Source of the DNA: Chloroflexota bacterium | GTDB taxonomy: Bacteria > Chloroflexota > Dehalococcoidia > SZUA-161 > SpSt-899 | Assembly (NCBI GenBank): GCA_013203045.1 | Contig: JABMQN010000008.1 | Coordinates: forward strand, 1-39,059 | DNA length: 39,059 nucleotides | Reading direction: 5' to 3' | Part shown: positions 8,655 through 17,818 of the stretch, one piece after another | How positions within the stretch are numbered: the first letter of the stretch is position 1 | Layout: each line of letters opens with the position of its first letter | Notes under the pieces: model-generated | Databases searched by the model: none | The model's input: only the letters and a program-made list of their open reading frames with translations | What the model was told of the DNA's origin: nothing | Program-made: the position numbers and the translations under genes

Positions 8655-9659
8655 ATGTCTGAAAATGATGTTTATGAAGAACTGGCTAAAATGATCGGCG
8701 AGGAAGATGTCGTGGGCATGCCGCCTACACCGGCGTTTATCGATGTTTTGCGATTGCAATTTGCCCCGGACGAAGCGGATTTGGCACTGAAAATTCATCT
8801 CTCCGGTGGTACTCTTGACGAGCTTTCCGAGCGACTGGGCATCGAAAAAACCAAGCTGTACGAGAAATTCATGGTCATGGCTGACAAAGGCACTATCATT
8901 TACGATCCGGCGGACGAGGACCCTGTTTACAGATGCGTGGGCATGACGGCCGGAGGCCTCACCGAAACTGGTGTCTGGGGAGGAATCCGGTTCCCTTATA
9001 CAGTGGAATTGGGCAAAGCTATCTATCGCGCCATGAGGGACCATTCCGAATTGGCCCTGGGTAAGCTGGGATTCCCTTACACACCAGTGTGGGCTGCCAA
9101 AATGGCCCTGCCGGAGGATGCCACTCCGGAAGAGGACCTTACCGAGGCAATCAAGGAAGCGGGTCACTGGAGCATCTCTCCATGTCCCTGCCGTATGGCC
9201 CGAGTACTCACGACTCCCGAAGATCCCTGCCAGCATATGTTGCATACATGCGTTCACACCGGTGCTCTGAGCAGGTGGGCAGTCAAACATGGAATGGCTC
9301 GTGAACTGACCCATGAACAAATGGTGGAACTACTGAGAGAGTGCAATGAAGATGGTCTGGTTCATACGATCAACATCTACGGGCAGATTTGTAATTGTTG
9401 CGAGGATTGCTGCGGTATTTTCGAAACATTCAAGATGGGGGCACCCACTTTCATTCCTTCCCCATTTATGGCGCAGGCTAATGAAGACACATGCACGGCC
9501 TGCGGTACCTGTGCAGAACGTTGCCCGGTGGATGCAATTGAGGTAGATGCCTTTGCCATCGTTAGCCAGGACAAATGTATTGGATGTGGGGTATGTGTTC
9601 CCACCTGTCCTGCCGATGCGATTAATCTGATTCGACGCCCCACACCTGAGCAAGCCTGA
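8655..9659 (+). CDS. Cys-rich 4Fe-4S dicluster ferredoxin-like protein, ~345-aa family, copy 4 (immediately upstream of AOR)
   Basis: CPCRMARV, ICNCCEDCCGIF, CTACGTCAERCP, CIGCGVCVPTCP; 22-nt gap to the AOR gene. Confidence 0.8.
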   Translation: MSENDVYEELAKMIGEEDVVGMPPTPAFIDVLRLQFAPDEADLALKIHLSGGTLDELSERLGIEKTKLYEKFMVMADKGTIIYDPADEDPVYRCVGMTAGGLTETGVWGGIRFPYTVELGKAIYRAMRDHSELALGKLGFPYTPVWAAKMALPEDATPEEDLTEAIKEAGHWSISPCPCRMARVLTTPEDPCQHMLHTCVHTGALSRWAVKHGMARELTHEQMVELLRECNEDGLVHTINIYGQICNCCEDCCGIFETFKMGAPTFIPSPFMAQANEDTCTACGTCAERCPVDAIEVDAFAIVSQDKCIGCGVCVPTCPADAINLIRRPTPEQA

Positions 9660-9681
9660 GCCCCATCATTTTGGAAGTGAG

Positions 9682-11658
9682 ATGTCAACATTCGGATATG
9701 CCGGGAAGATTTTATGGGTAGATTTATCTTCCGGTGAAATAACTGAATCCCCCACTCACGATTATGCCGATAGGTTTCTTGGCGGCAGAGGTTTTGCTGC
9801 CAAAATCTATTGGGATGAAGTCCCCCCAGAAACCGAAACGTTTGATGAACGCAACACGCTGATATTTGTCTGTGGTCCTCTGTGCGGTCTTCCCGGCATC
9901 AGTAGTTCCAGATGGACAGTATGTGGCAAGTCACCAAAAAGCCCGGGGACATTCAACTATGGTAGCTTTGGTGGAACATGGGGAGCCGAGATGAAATTCG
10001 CCGGTTATGATGCCATTGTAGTTCAAGGGAAATCGGATAAACCGGTCTATTTGTCTATCAATGATGGAACCGCGGAATTGAAAGACGCCTCTAGTCTCTG
10101 GGGAAAAGGTGCTATTGAAACTCGGGAGATGTTGAAAGGTGAAATGGACAAATCGGTGAGAGTTGTGGCCATCGGCCCGGCTGGAGAAAACCTAGTAAAC
10201 TTTTCTCTCCTAACAGCTGATAACGAAGCTACTGGATCCGCTGGCCTTGGCGCCGTGATGGGTTCAAAGAAACTGAAAGCGATTGCGGTAAGGGGCACAA
10301 AGCGAAAAGTGAACGTAGCCCACCCAGAGAAATTCAAAGAGCTTCAGCACTATTTCCGAGATTCGGGCCGGAACTTCCCGGAATTCCTCAATCGATGGGT
10401 AAGAGATCCGTTTAATGAGTTCAAAATTGTCCCAGGCCCGGAGATGAAGAAGGACCCTTGCTATGGTTGCCTTGGCCGGTGCCCCAGAAAAGTCTATCAG
10501 GCCGCTGATGGGAGAACCGGTAAGTTCTTCTGCCACTCCGCCTATTTTTATCAACCCTGGGCAGACCGGTATTACGGGGACTGGAATGAGAATCCCAACG
10601 ATGTTCCCTTCAATGCTACACAGCTTTGTGATGATTATGGGCTTGAGGTGAAGGCTGTCGACCTTACCATAAGCTGGCTCCTAGCCTGTTATGAGGCCGG
10701 GATAATCACCGATGAGAGTATCGGCATACCGATATCAAAGCTTGGCAGTATGGAGTTTATTGAGACCCTGGTACAAAAGATTTCTTTCCGTGAGGGGTTC
10801 GGGGACCTTTTGGCGCAGGGAATCGACAAAGCAGCGGAGGCGTTGGGTCCAGCGGCCAAAGAACAAGTTGAACGCCAGGGCTATCTTTCCACTCACGGGG
10901 CCGATGTATTCGGGCCCCGAGTTTATATTGTCAGCGGACTGCTCTACGGAATGGAACCACGGCAACCCATCCAGCAACTGCATGAAGTAGCCTTCGTAGT
11001 TGCCAAATGGACCCTTGCAGCTATCCACGGTCCCGAGATGAGTCATGTATCCACAGAGGTGCTGCAGGCTATCGCTCGCAGATTCTGGGGAAGCGAATCG
11101 GCTGTCGATTTCTCCACTTACGAAGGTAAGGCATTGATGGCAAAGAAAATCCAGGATCGCCAGTACGTAAAAGAAAGTCTCATTCTGTGCGATTTCCTGT
11201 GGCCGGTAGTCGATCTCGAATCCAGTGAAGACCATGTTGGTGACCCTACACTCGAGAGCAGGATTCTCTCTGCTGTAACCGGAAATGAAGTTAGTGAGGA
11301 AGACCTTTACAAGATAGGCGAAAGGGTCTTTAATCTACAAAGAGCCATTCTGGTGAGAGAAGGGCACAGGGGAAGGGAATTTGATACACCACCAGAGCGC
11401 TGCTTTACCGTACCGGTAGAGTTTGATGTGGCTAGTCCCGATTGTCTGATGCCGGGCAAGAATGGCGAATTGATATCCCGAAAGGGAGCAGTGGTGGATA
11501 GGGAACAGTTTGAAAGAATGAAGGACGAATACTACAAAATCAGGCAGTGGGATGTTGCGACGGGCCTGCAGACAAGAAATCAACTGGAGGAATTGGACTT
11601 GGGTGACATAGCCAATGATCTTGAAAAACGAGGGCTTTTAGGTATAGGAGTACGATGA
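9682..11658 (+). CDS. Aldehyde:ferredoxin oxidoreductase (tungsten AOR family)
   Basis: GYAGKILWVDLSSGEI...RFLGGRGFAAKIYWDEV N-terminus; CYGCLGRC Fe-S motif; later LILCDFLWP fits the fourth ligand position. Confidence 0.92.
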   Translation: MSTFGYAGKILWVDLSSGEITESPTHDYADRFLGGRGFAAKIYWDEVPPETETFDERNTLIFVCGPLCGLPGISSSRWTVCGKSPKSPGTFNYGSFGGTWGAEMKFAGYDAIVVQGKSDKPVYLSINDGTAELKDASSLWGKGAIETREMLKGEMDKSVRVVAIGPAGENLVNFSLLTADNEATGSAGLGAVMGSKKLKAIAVRGTKRKVNVAHPEKFKELQHYFRDSGRNFPEFLNRWVRDPFNEFKIVPGPEMKKDPCYGCLGRCPRKVYQAADGRTGKFFCHSAYFYQPWADRYYGDWNENPNDVPFNATQLCDDYGLEVKAVDLTISWLLACYEAGIITDESIGIPISKLGSMEFIETLVQKISFREGFGDLLAQGIDKAAEALGPAAKEQVERQGYLSTHGADVFGPRVYIVSGLLYGMEPRQPIQQLHEVAFVVAKWTLAAIHGPEMSHVSTEVLQAIARRFWGSESAVDFSTYEGKALMAKKIQDRQYVKESLILCDFLWPVVDLESSEDHVGDPTLESRILSAVTGNEVSEEDLYKIGERVFNLQRAILVREGHRGREFDTPPERCFTVPVEFDVASPDCLMPGKNGELISRKGAVVDREQFERMKDEYYKIRQWDVATGLQTRNQLEELDLGDIANDLEKRGLLGIGVR

Positions 11659-12731
11659 TGACTGAAGGAAATACAGGAGAGTTGGAATCAATCCGGAAAG
11701 GTCTAACAGGCTGGCTTGAAACCCAGTGGAAGGATGCCGCCGAGCTGGAAGTATCCGGACTGAAAAAACCTGAAGTAGGCGCATCAAGCGAGACTCTATT
11801 CTTCGATGTCACATGGAAGGAGAAAGGTACACAGCAAACGAAAGCTCTGGTCGCACGTATAGGGACAACGTCTGGCCCTCAAGTTTTCCAGGTTTACGAT
11901 CTGGCAAAGCAATACAAAATCATGGATACCCTGGGGAAGACCGACGTATTAGTGCCACAATTGTACGGCCATGAGGATGATCCAGGTATCATCGGAGCAC
12001 CATTCTACCTTATGGGACGGATCGAGGGCAGGGTACCAATGGAAAGCCCCCCATATCACATGGAAGGTTGGTTGGGAGAGTGCACTCCGGAGGAACGATC
12101 CCAGCTATGGAAGAGCGGTATCGAAGCTTTTTCCAAAATTCACAAACTCGATTGGAAAGCGCAAGGTTTTGAATTTCTCGATCGGCCAGAGCGAGGGGAA
12201 AATCCACTTGATCAGGAACTCCATTTCTATCAGGAGTATTACGATTGGACCAGAGAAGGGCGAACTCATGCCCTGTGTGAAGAAGCCATGGCATGGCTCC
12301 AGGCCAATAAACCCCAGAATCAGGAACCGGTGAGTGTTCTTTGGGGAGACACCAAAATCGGGAATATGATTTTCCAGGGAACCAATTGTGCCGGACTTTT
12401 TGACTGGGAACTGGCTCACCTTGGTAACCCCATCGATGATGTAGCCTGGTATATGATGCTCGATAGATGCCTCAGTGAGGGTATCGGTGTTCCACGACTT
12501 TCGGGCTTGCTCAGTCGGGACGAGACGGTGGCGTATTGGGAGACAGTGAGTGGGATGAAAGCTGTAAATTTCGAGTACTATGAATTCTTAGCTTACTATC
12601 GGTTCTCGGTCATCATGTATCGAATTATATCGGTCCGCAAAGAAACCGGCGAATGGCCCGCTGACGATACCTATGATGTCTGGAATCTCGCAACTAACAT
12701 CCTTGAGAAAGAGATGGCTCTGCGACGGTAA
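11655..12731 (+). CDS. Phosphotransferase family protein (APH / ACAD10-like kinase fold)
   Basis: VLWGDTKIGNMIFQG...GLFDWELAHLGNPIDDVAWYM; start overlaps the AOR stop (ATGA). Confidence 0.85.
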   Translation: MMTEGNTGELESIRKGLTGWLETQWKDAAELEVSGLKKPEVGASSETLFFDVTWKEKGTQQTKALVARIGTTSGPQVFQVYDLAKQYKIMDTLGKTDVLVPQLYGHEDDPGIIGAPFYLMGRIEGRVPMESPPYHMEGWLGECTPEERSQLWKSGIEAFSKIHKLDWKAQGFEFLDRPERGENPLDQELHFYQEYYDWTREGRTHALCEEAMAWLQANKPQNQEPVSVLWGDTKIGNMIFQGTNCAGLFDWELAHLGNPIDDVAWYMMLDRCLSEGIGVPRLSGLLSRDETVAYWETVSGMKAVNFEYYEFLAYYRFSVIMYRIISVRKETGEWPADDTYDVWNLATNILEKEMALRR

Positions 12732-12750
12732 GATGGACATTCCAGACTAT

Positions 12751-12829
12751 TGTCATTCTGAACGAAGTGAAGAATCTTACCTTGAAGACTTGGAGATTCT
12801 TCAGTCGCGAAGCTCTTTCAGAATGACAT
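12751..12829. repeat. Palindromic intergenic repeat, family A copy 1
   Basis: tgtcattctgaacgaagtgaagaatct ... agattcttcagtcgcgaagctctttcagaatgaca; terminal inverted repeats tgtcattctgaa/ttcagaatgaca. Confidence 0.85.
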
Positions 12830-12851
12830 ACTGAACAAGGAGGCAATTTGT

Positions 12852-13943
12852 ATGCTCACAAAATACGATGAATTTCTTTGTCACCAGACCGTATCTACTT
12901 TCGATCACGTTGAGACCAGTGCCCGACAATGGACCGAGAGGGTTATTCTTCACACTCACGATACCAAAGGCAAATTTCATCTGAGTAATGGATTCGGCAT
13001 CTACCGCAATCGGAATATCATCGATGCCTACGCATGCCTCAATTTGGACGATCAGACCCAATACAATGTTAGAGCTTCCCGTGAACTTCTGAGTCAACCG
13101 GATGAACTCACGGTTGGGCCTTTCTCTTATGAAATCATAGAACCTCTTAAAAGAGTTCGTTACTCTCTGGCCGAGAATGAACATGATCTCAGCTACGACC
13201 TGGAGTTCGATGGAATCATGCCCTGTCACGAAGAGGATTTACAGTTCTTCCGAATCCGCGGGCGAGCCGAAGAGCATGTGGTGCGCTACGATCAGGTCGG
13301 CAGGGCAAGTGGATGGATCAAGGCTGGCGGGCAAAAATATGAAGTGGATAAGTCCAATTTCTATGTGGAAAGAGACCATTCTTGGGGATTGAGACGAGAT
13401 GGTGTTCCAGAAGTTGGTGTCCAACCGGGTGATATTCCTGAGGGATATCTATACAGTTGGGCCGTGATGCAATTCCCCACGTGGGGCGCTGCATATCACA
13501 TAAGAGAGCTCTGGGATGGCACCCCACTTCTTTCCAGTGGTGGGGTGTTCTATTCGTATGGAAGCCAGAAAGAGGAGTTGAAAGTCAACAAGATCGAACA
13601 CGATTTTCAATTCCTGCCCAAAAGGAGGAAGGCCGCTTCAGGTCGAGTAAAGCTTCATACTTCCGATGGTTCCACTGTTGATATTTCAATGAGACCTCTT
13701 TCATATGCTTGCCTAAAAGCAGGCGGCTATTTCGGGCATAACGGTTTTGTCCACGGCCAATGGATGGGAGAAAACTGGAGTGACGGATACAAGCTGGATT
13801 TGACCGATCCTGCGGTTCTTGACGATGTCTCTTTCCTCGATAACACATCTTGCGAGTTGAAGTGCGGTGATGAAATCGGTTATGGAGTATTGGAGCTGGT
13901 CGTGGTTGGCAAATACCCTCGATATGGATATGAAGGGTATTAG
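12852..13943 (+). CDS. AttH/lipocalin-like (DUF7064/7065-type) protein, paralogue of 1372-2487
   Basis: 'YDQVGRASGWIKAGGQKYEVDKSNFYVERDHSWGLRRDG' motif; aaggaggcaa RBS upstream. Confidence 0.6.
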   Translation: MLTKYDEFLCHQTVSTFDHVETSARQWTERVILHTHDTKGKFHLSNGFGIYRNRNIIDAYACLNLDDQTQYNVRASRELLSQPDELTVGPFSYEIIEPLKRVRYSLAENEHDLSYDLEFDGIMPCHEEDLQFFRIRGRAEEHVVRYDQVGRASGWIKAGGQKYEVDKSNFYVERDHSWGLRRDGVPEVGVQPGDIPEGYLYSWAVMQFPTWGAAYHIRELWDGTPLLSSGGVFYSYGSQKEELKVNKIEHDFQFLPKRRKAASGRVKLHTSDGSTVDISMRPLSYACLKAGGYFGHNGFVHGQWMGENWSDGYKLDLTDPAVLDDVSFLDNTSCELKCGDEIGYGVLELVVVGKYPRYGYEGY

Positions 13944-14002
13944 TTCATCATAACAACTGCAAACAATATGGTAATCATAAAATCGAATCTGCAAAAGGAG
14001 AC

Positions 14003-15163
14003 ATGGAAATCATGAGACATCTGAGTATATTGGGTTTTATCTGTTTAGTAGTAGTCCTTGTTACCAGTATAATCGCGTGCGATTCCGATAGCGATTGTGA
14101 TTGTACGGAACCAGTCTCAACTGAAGAAACGATTTCAATTACAGAGACTCCAAAAGTTGAACAACTACCTGATACCAGCGAAATTATGCCAACTGAAACC
14201 ATTGAGGAGATATTTGTGAGTGACCTTATGTTAGAGGGAGCGGCACCGTGGACATCCACTAATTTTACAAATGACTCAGAGGACTTTCAATTTGCCATTG
14301 TCTCTGATCGTGCTGGGATACATAGGCCAGGAGTATTTGCAGGAGCGATGGATCAGCTAAATCTGCTTCAACCCGAGTTTGTGATAAACATCGGTGACTT
14401 GATTGAGGGCTATACTGAGGATGAAGTTGAATTAAATAAGATGTGGGAAGAAGTTGACGGAATGATCGACAGCCTGGAAATGCCGTTCTTCCGCGTGGTG
14501 GGCAATCATGATATGGGGAATGACTTCATGCGGCAAGACTGGTTGAACCGATACGGGAAAGACTATTATCACTTCGTTTACAAGAATGCGTTATTCCTCT
14601 GTATTTCAACAGAAGATCCTCCGAGCCCTCTCCCCATAGAGACATTGGAACAGCTCAAATGGTTTGTGGATTTCATGGAAAACGATCCTGAAGCAGCGGT
14701 TCAAATGGCCTTGGATTACTATGGCAACAAAAGCGAATATGAAGAAGATGCCGAAGACTATAGTGCTACAGAAGTAGCCAATATCAGTAATGAACAAGTC
14801 GAGTACTTTCTGAATGTCATCGAAGAGAATCAAGATGTACGATGGACCTATGTGTTCCTGCATAAACCAGCCTGGAGAGAGGAATACCAAAGCTCGAACT
14901 ATACCACGATCGTTCAAGCATTGGGTGACAGACCATATACCGTGTTTGCAGGGCATGAACACAAATATCAGTACGAGGAAATAGGTGGCCGGGACCACAT
15001 TATACTTGGAGCTACCGGTGGTTTGATGAAAGGTGCCGGACCAGCATATATTGATCACATTTCCTGGGTAACGATGTCTGATGATGGTCCGGAGATCAGT
15101 AACCTTAAACTGGATGGGATTTTCGGGAAAATGGTAGAACTTGATGATGACTCTGATTCTTAA
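14003..15163 (+). CDS. Calcineurin-like metallophosphoesterase, probable lipoprotein
   Basis: Signal ending SIIAC; metallophosphoesterase blocks GDLIEGY, VVGNHDMG, HKPAW, FAGHEHKY. Confidence 0.85.
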   Translation: MEIMRHLSILGFICLVVVLVTSIIACDSDSDCDCTEPVSTEETISITETPKVEQLPDTSEIMPTETIEEIFVSDLMLEGAAPWTSTNFTNDSEDFQFAIVSDRAGIHRPGVFAGAMDQLNLLQPEFVINIGDLIEGYTEDEVELNKMWEEVDGMIDSLEMPFFRVVGNHDMGNDFMRQDWLNRYGKDYYHFVYKNALFLCISTEDPPSPLPIETLEQLKWFVDFMENDPEAAVQMALDYYGNKSEYEEDAEDYSATEVANISNEQVEYFLNVIEENQDVRWTYVFLHKPAWREEYQSSNYTTIVQALGDRPYTVFAGHEHKYQYEEIGGRDHIILGATGGLMKGAGPAYIDHISWVTMSDDGPEISNLKLDGIFGKMVELDDDSDS

Positions 15164-15285
15164 TTTTGTTTACGTAAGAAAGTTGCTGGGTTCTACTGAA
15201 AAGCGTATAATACTGGCACCCAACTTCGCTGCTCAGACTGCCGAGCAAAACGAAGTTCATGAAAACTGACGATTTGGCTTGAACC

Positions 15286-15330
15286 AAAGCTCATAAACGA
15301 TTGCGAGTTAGCTCGTTTGTGAGCTTTTTT
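15286..15330 (+). terminator. Rho-independent terminator
   Basis: aaagctcataaacga (15286-15300) pairs with tcgtttgtgagcttt (15313-15327; one G-T pair), followed by a T run. Confidence 0.88.
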
Positions 15331-15354
15331 ATGTGTGAGTTGGAGGATATCCTA

Positions 15355-16668
15355 ATGATTGATACCCCATCATATGAAGAGCTGGGACGACGTCTGAATG
15401 AGATGGAAAAACAAAATACTTCTCTCATCGAGACAATTGAAAAATTGCGGGAGAGTGAGGAGCGGCTTAAAACTATTTTCGAGAATGCTGATGATCACAT
15501 TGCCTACATCGGGCTGGATGACAGGATCATTGACGTTAATCACAAATTTGAGGATATCTTCGGGCACAACAGAGATGACGTTCTAGGTAAGAAGTTTTAC
15601 GAATTCAGTGTGCTGAGTCCAGAGGATTGGCAAAGGAGCCTGGAGTATACCCGGGGAGCGATCGGGGAAGACCCGGGGCACAGTCCGGTACTGGAGTTTG
15701 AAGCTGTTGCCAAAGATGGTCGCAAAGTCTATTTGGAAGTGAATCCCAGAGCGGTAGTCAAAGACGGTGAAATCGTCGGGTTTCTCTCGATTACCCGAGA
15801 TATTACGGAACGTAGACGTGCGGAGGACGCACTACGCGAGAGTGAAGAGAAATTTAAAACCATTTTTGAGAATGCCAATGATCATATTGTGTATATTGAT
15901 GTTGATGGTACAGTGATCGATATTAATCAAGCGTTCGAAGATATTCTTGGCTATAAACGTGAGGAAGTAATTGGGAAAAAATTCTACGAATTTGAGGCGT
16001 TGAATTTGGGAGATTGGCAAAAAGCCATTGATGCAGCTAACGATTTGCTGGAAGGTAAATCTGTAGAAGATCAGGTGTTTGAGTTTGAAGCTATCGCAAG
16101 TGATGGCAGAACGATATACATAGAAGTAAATCCCAAGGCGGTGGTGAAAGATGGCCGGATCGTGGGTGTCCTTGCTATTACACGGGATGTTACTGCGCGT
16201 AAACAAGAGCGTGACGACTTGGAGGAATTGGTGAAAGAACGGACTTCTAACCTTGAAGAAGCCAACACGGCGTTGCGCGTCATGCTTAAAAAAGCTGAAG
16301 AAGTGAAAACCGAGATGGAAGACAGAATTCTATTCAATGTGAAGGAATTCGTATTCCCGTATTTGGAGAGACTTAAAAGAAGTCCTCTAAGCGAAATACA
16401 GATGACGCATTTGGAAAATCTGGAAGAAAACCTCAATGATATCACTTCCCCATTCCTCCATGGTATATCCACACGATATATGAGGCTTACACCCACTGAA
16501 ATACAAGTGGCGAATCATATCAAGCAAGGCAAAACAACCAAAGAAACTGCTCAACTGCTGAATATGTCTCCGAGGACAATCGAAACACACCGATATAACA
16601 TAAGGACCAAACTCGGTGTTAAAAATGAGAAGGTGAACCTCAGGACCTATCTTTCATCATTCGTATAA
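15355..16668 (+). CDS. PAS-PAS-LuxR-type HTH regulator
   Basis: Two PAS repeats (LKTIFENADDHIAYI.. / FKTIFENANDHIVYI..) plus LuxR HTH 'LTPTEIQVANHIKQGKTTKETAQLLNMSPRTIETHRYNIRTKLGV'. ggagg (15342-15346) then ATG 15355; the ORF-track start at 15301 lies inside the upstream terminator. Confidence 0.88.
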   Translation: MIDTPSYEELGRRLNEMEKQNTSLIETIEKLRESEERLKTIFENADDHIAYIGLDDRIIDVNHKFEDIFGHNRDDVLGKKFYEFSVLSPEDWQRSLEYTRGAIGEDPGHSPVLEFEAVAKDGRKVYLEVNPRAVVKDGEIVGFLSITRDITERRRAEDALRESEEKFKTIFENANDHIVYIDVDGTVIDINQAFEDILGYKREEVIGKKFYEFEALNLGDWQKAIDAANDLLEGKSVEDQVFEFEAIASDGRTIYIEVNPKAVVKDGRIVGVLAITRDVTARKQERDDLEELVKERTSNLEEANTALRVMLKKAEEVKTEMEDRILFNVKEFVFPYLERLKRSPLSEIQMTHLENLEENLNDITSPFLHGISTRYMRLTPTEIQVANHIKQGKTTKETAQLLNMSPRTIETHRYNIRTKLGVKNEKVNLRTYLSSFV

Positions 16669-16742
16669 TACTTAGAATTAACTAGTCATTATATAGTCAT
16701 TAGTAAAGTATATAGGGTATCAGGTTAGCACTATGGTTGGTA

Positions 16743-16803
16743 GGTAGAAAAATGGTATTCTGACAATACTTTCCCTTAAAACCGGTAGAAATGGTGATCT
16801 GAC
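16743..16803 (+). promoter_or_regulatory. Candidate tandem operator: two ggtagAAA-ATGGT-TCTGAC direct repeats
   Basis: ggtagaaaaatggtattctgac (16743-16764) and ggtagaaatggtgatctgac (16784-16803), start-to-start spacing 41 bp, between the regulator and the next operon. Confidence 0.4.
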
Positions 16804-16860
16804 TTTTCGGAAATGGCGTTATTAGTGCCTAATATGAAGTCTTAGCTGGAGGAGAAAAGA

Positions 16861-17787
16861 ATGCACAATGAAACAAGCAAGGCTCTTTACGAAGCATTGT
16901 CTTTGGAAGATAAGAACGATTTTTTCCCTGCTTATCTCTATCTGAAATATATTGACCATTTCATGAGTAAAGTACTTCAATCATTGGGCATGCCTACAAC
17001 AGAACTTCCGTTCGAGTTAGGTGCCGATCTAGACGCGATGATGGAAGCTTACGTCCAGGAAGTCTCCGAAGCAGCTCCGAGCGCAGATACCAGCATCTAC
17101 CATGCCAAAGTGATAAAACTGAAGGATGCTCTCCAATTGGTGACACAGAAAGCGGATGTTGAATTGGATATCTCGGAGAAAGTGATTCCCTTCAAAGTGG
17201 CCAAAGACATTCTTCTTCATAATCCGGACTCCATCGCAGTAGGAAGGTGTCCCTGCCGAGCAGCAGCAGAGAAGTCCTGTCTACCACCTCCGATGGAAGT
17301 ATGCCTCTTTGTCGGTGATCCCATTGCTTCTTTCATTGGTGACCAGAACCAGCATTTCCGTCCGTGTACACAGGAAGAAGCAGTGCGTGTTCTTGAGGAG
17401 TCTCACAAGAATGGATTCGTACAAACTGCGTGGTTTAAAAAAGAACTTGGTAATAGTTTCCACATGATATGCAACTGTTGCAGTTGTTGCTGCATGGGGA
17501 TCAAGATGTGGAATTTGTTGGAAGGCACCGTTCCTATTATGGCCCCTTCCGGGTATGTGGCTGAAGTAGGCGATGATTGTTCCGGGTGTGCCACCTGTGT
17601 GGATGAGCATGCTTGCCATTTTAATGCCATTACCATGAGTGAGGAAGGGGATAAGGCGGTTATCAATTTCGATAAGTGCATGGGATGCGGTGTTTGCGAG
17701 GATGTCTGTCCGGATAAGGCAATAAGGCTTCGCCGCGAACCGGCAAAGGGAGAACCTTTGGACCTCGCCGAATTGATGGGGCAGTAG
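16861..17787 (+). CDS. Cys-rich 4Fe-4S ferredoxin-like protein, 308-aa family, copy 1
   Basis: CPCRAAAEKSC, ICNCCSCCCMG, CSGCATCVDEHAC (atypical), CMGCGVCEDVCP. Confidence 0.8.
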   Translation: MHNETSKALYEALSLEDKNDFFPAYLYLKYIDHFMSKVLQSLGMPTTELPFELGADLDAMMEAYVQEVSEAAPSADTSIYHAKVIKLKDALQLVTQKADVELDISEKVIPFKVAKDILLHNPDSIAVGRCPCRAAAEKSCLPPPMEVCLFVGDPIASFIGDQNQHFRPCTQEEAVRVLEESHKNGFVQTAWFKKELGNSFHMICNCCSCCCMGIKMWNLLEGTVPIMAPSGYVAEVGDDCSGCATCVDEHACHFNAITMSEEGDKAVINFDKCMGCGVCEDVCPDKAIRLRREPAKGEPLDLAELMGQ

Positions 17788-17818
17788 TCCAATTGATGTT
17801 AAGGGGGGGGGTAGACAA

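Noticed and set aside
8589-9320. 243-aa minus-strand ORF opposite the fourth ferredoxin gene
   Set aside because: Antisense shadow of a strongly supported CDS (conserved Cys motifs and paralogy on +); no recognisable motifs.
10735-11235. 166-aa minus-strand ORF inside AOR
   Set aside because: Shadow ORF; the + frame has clear AOR motifs.
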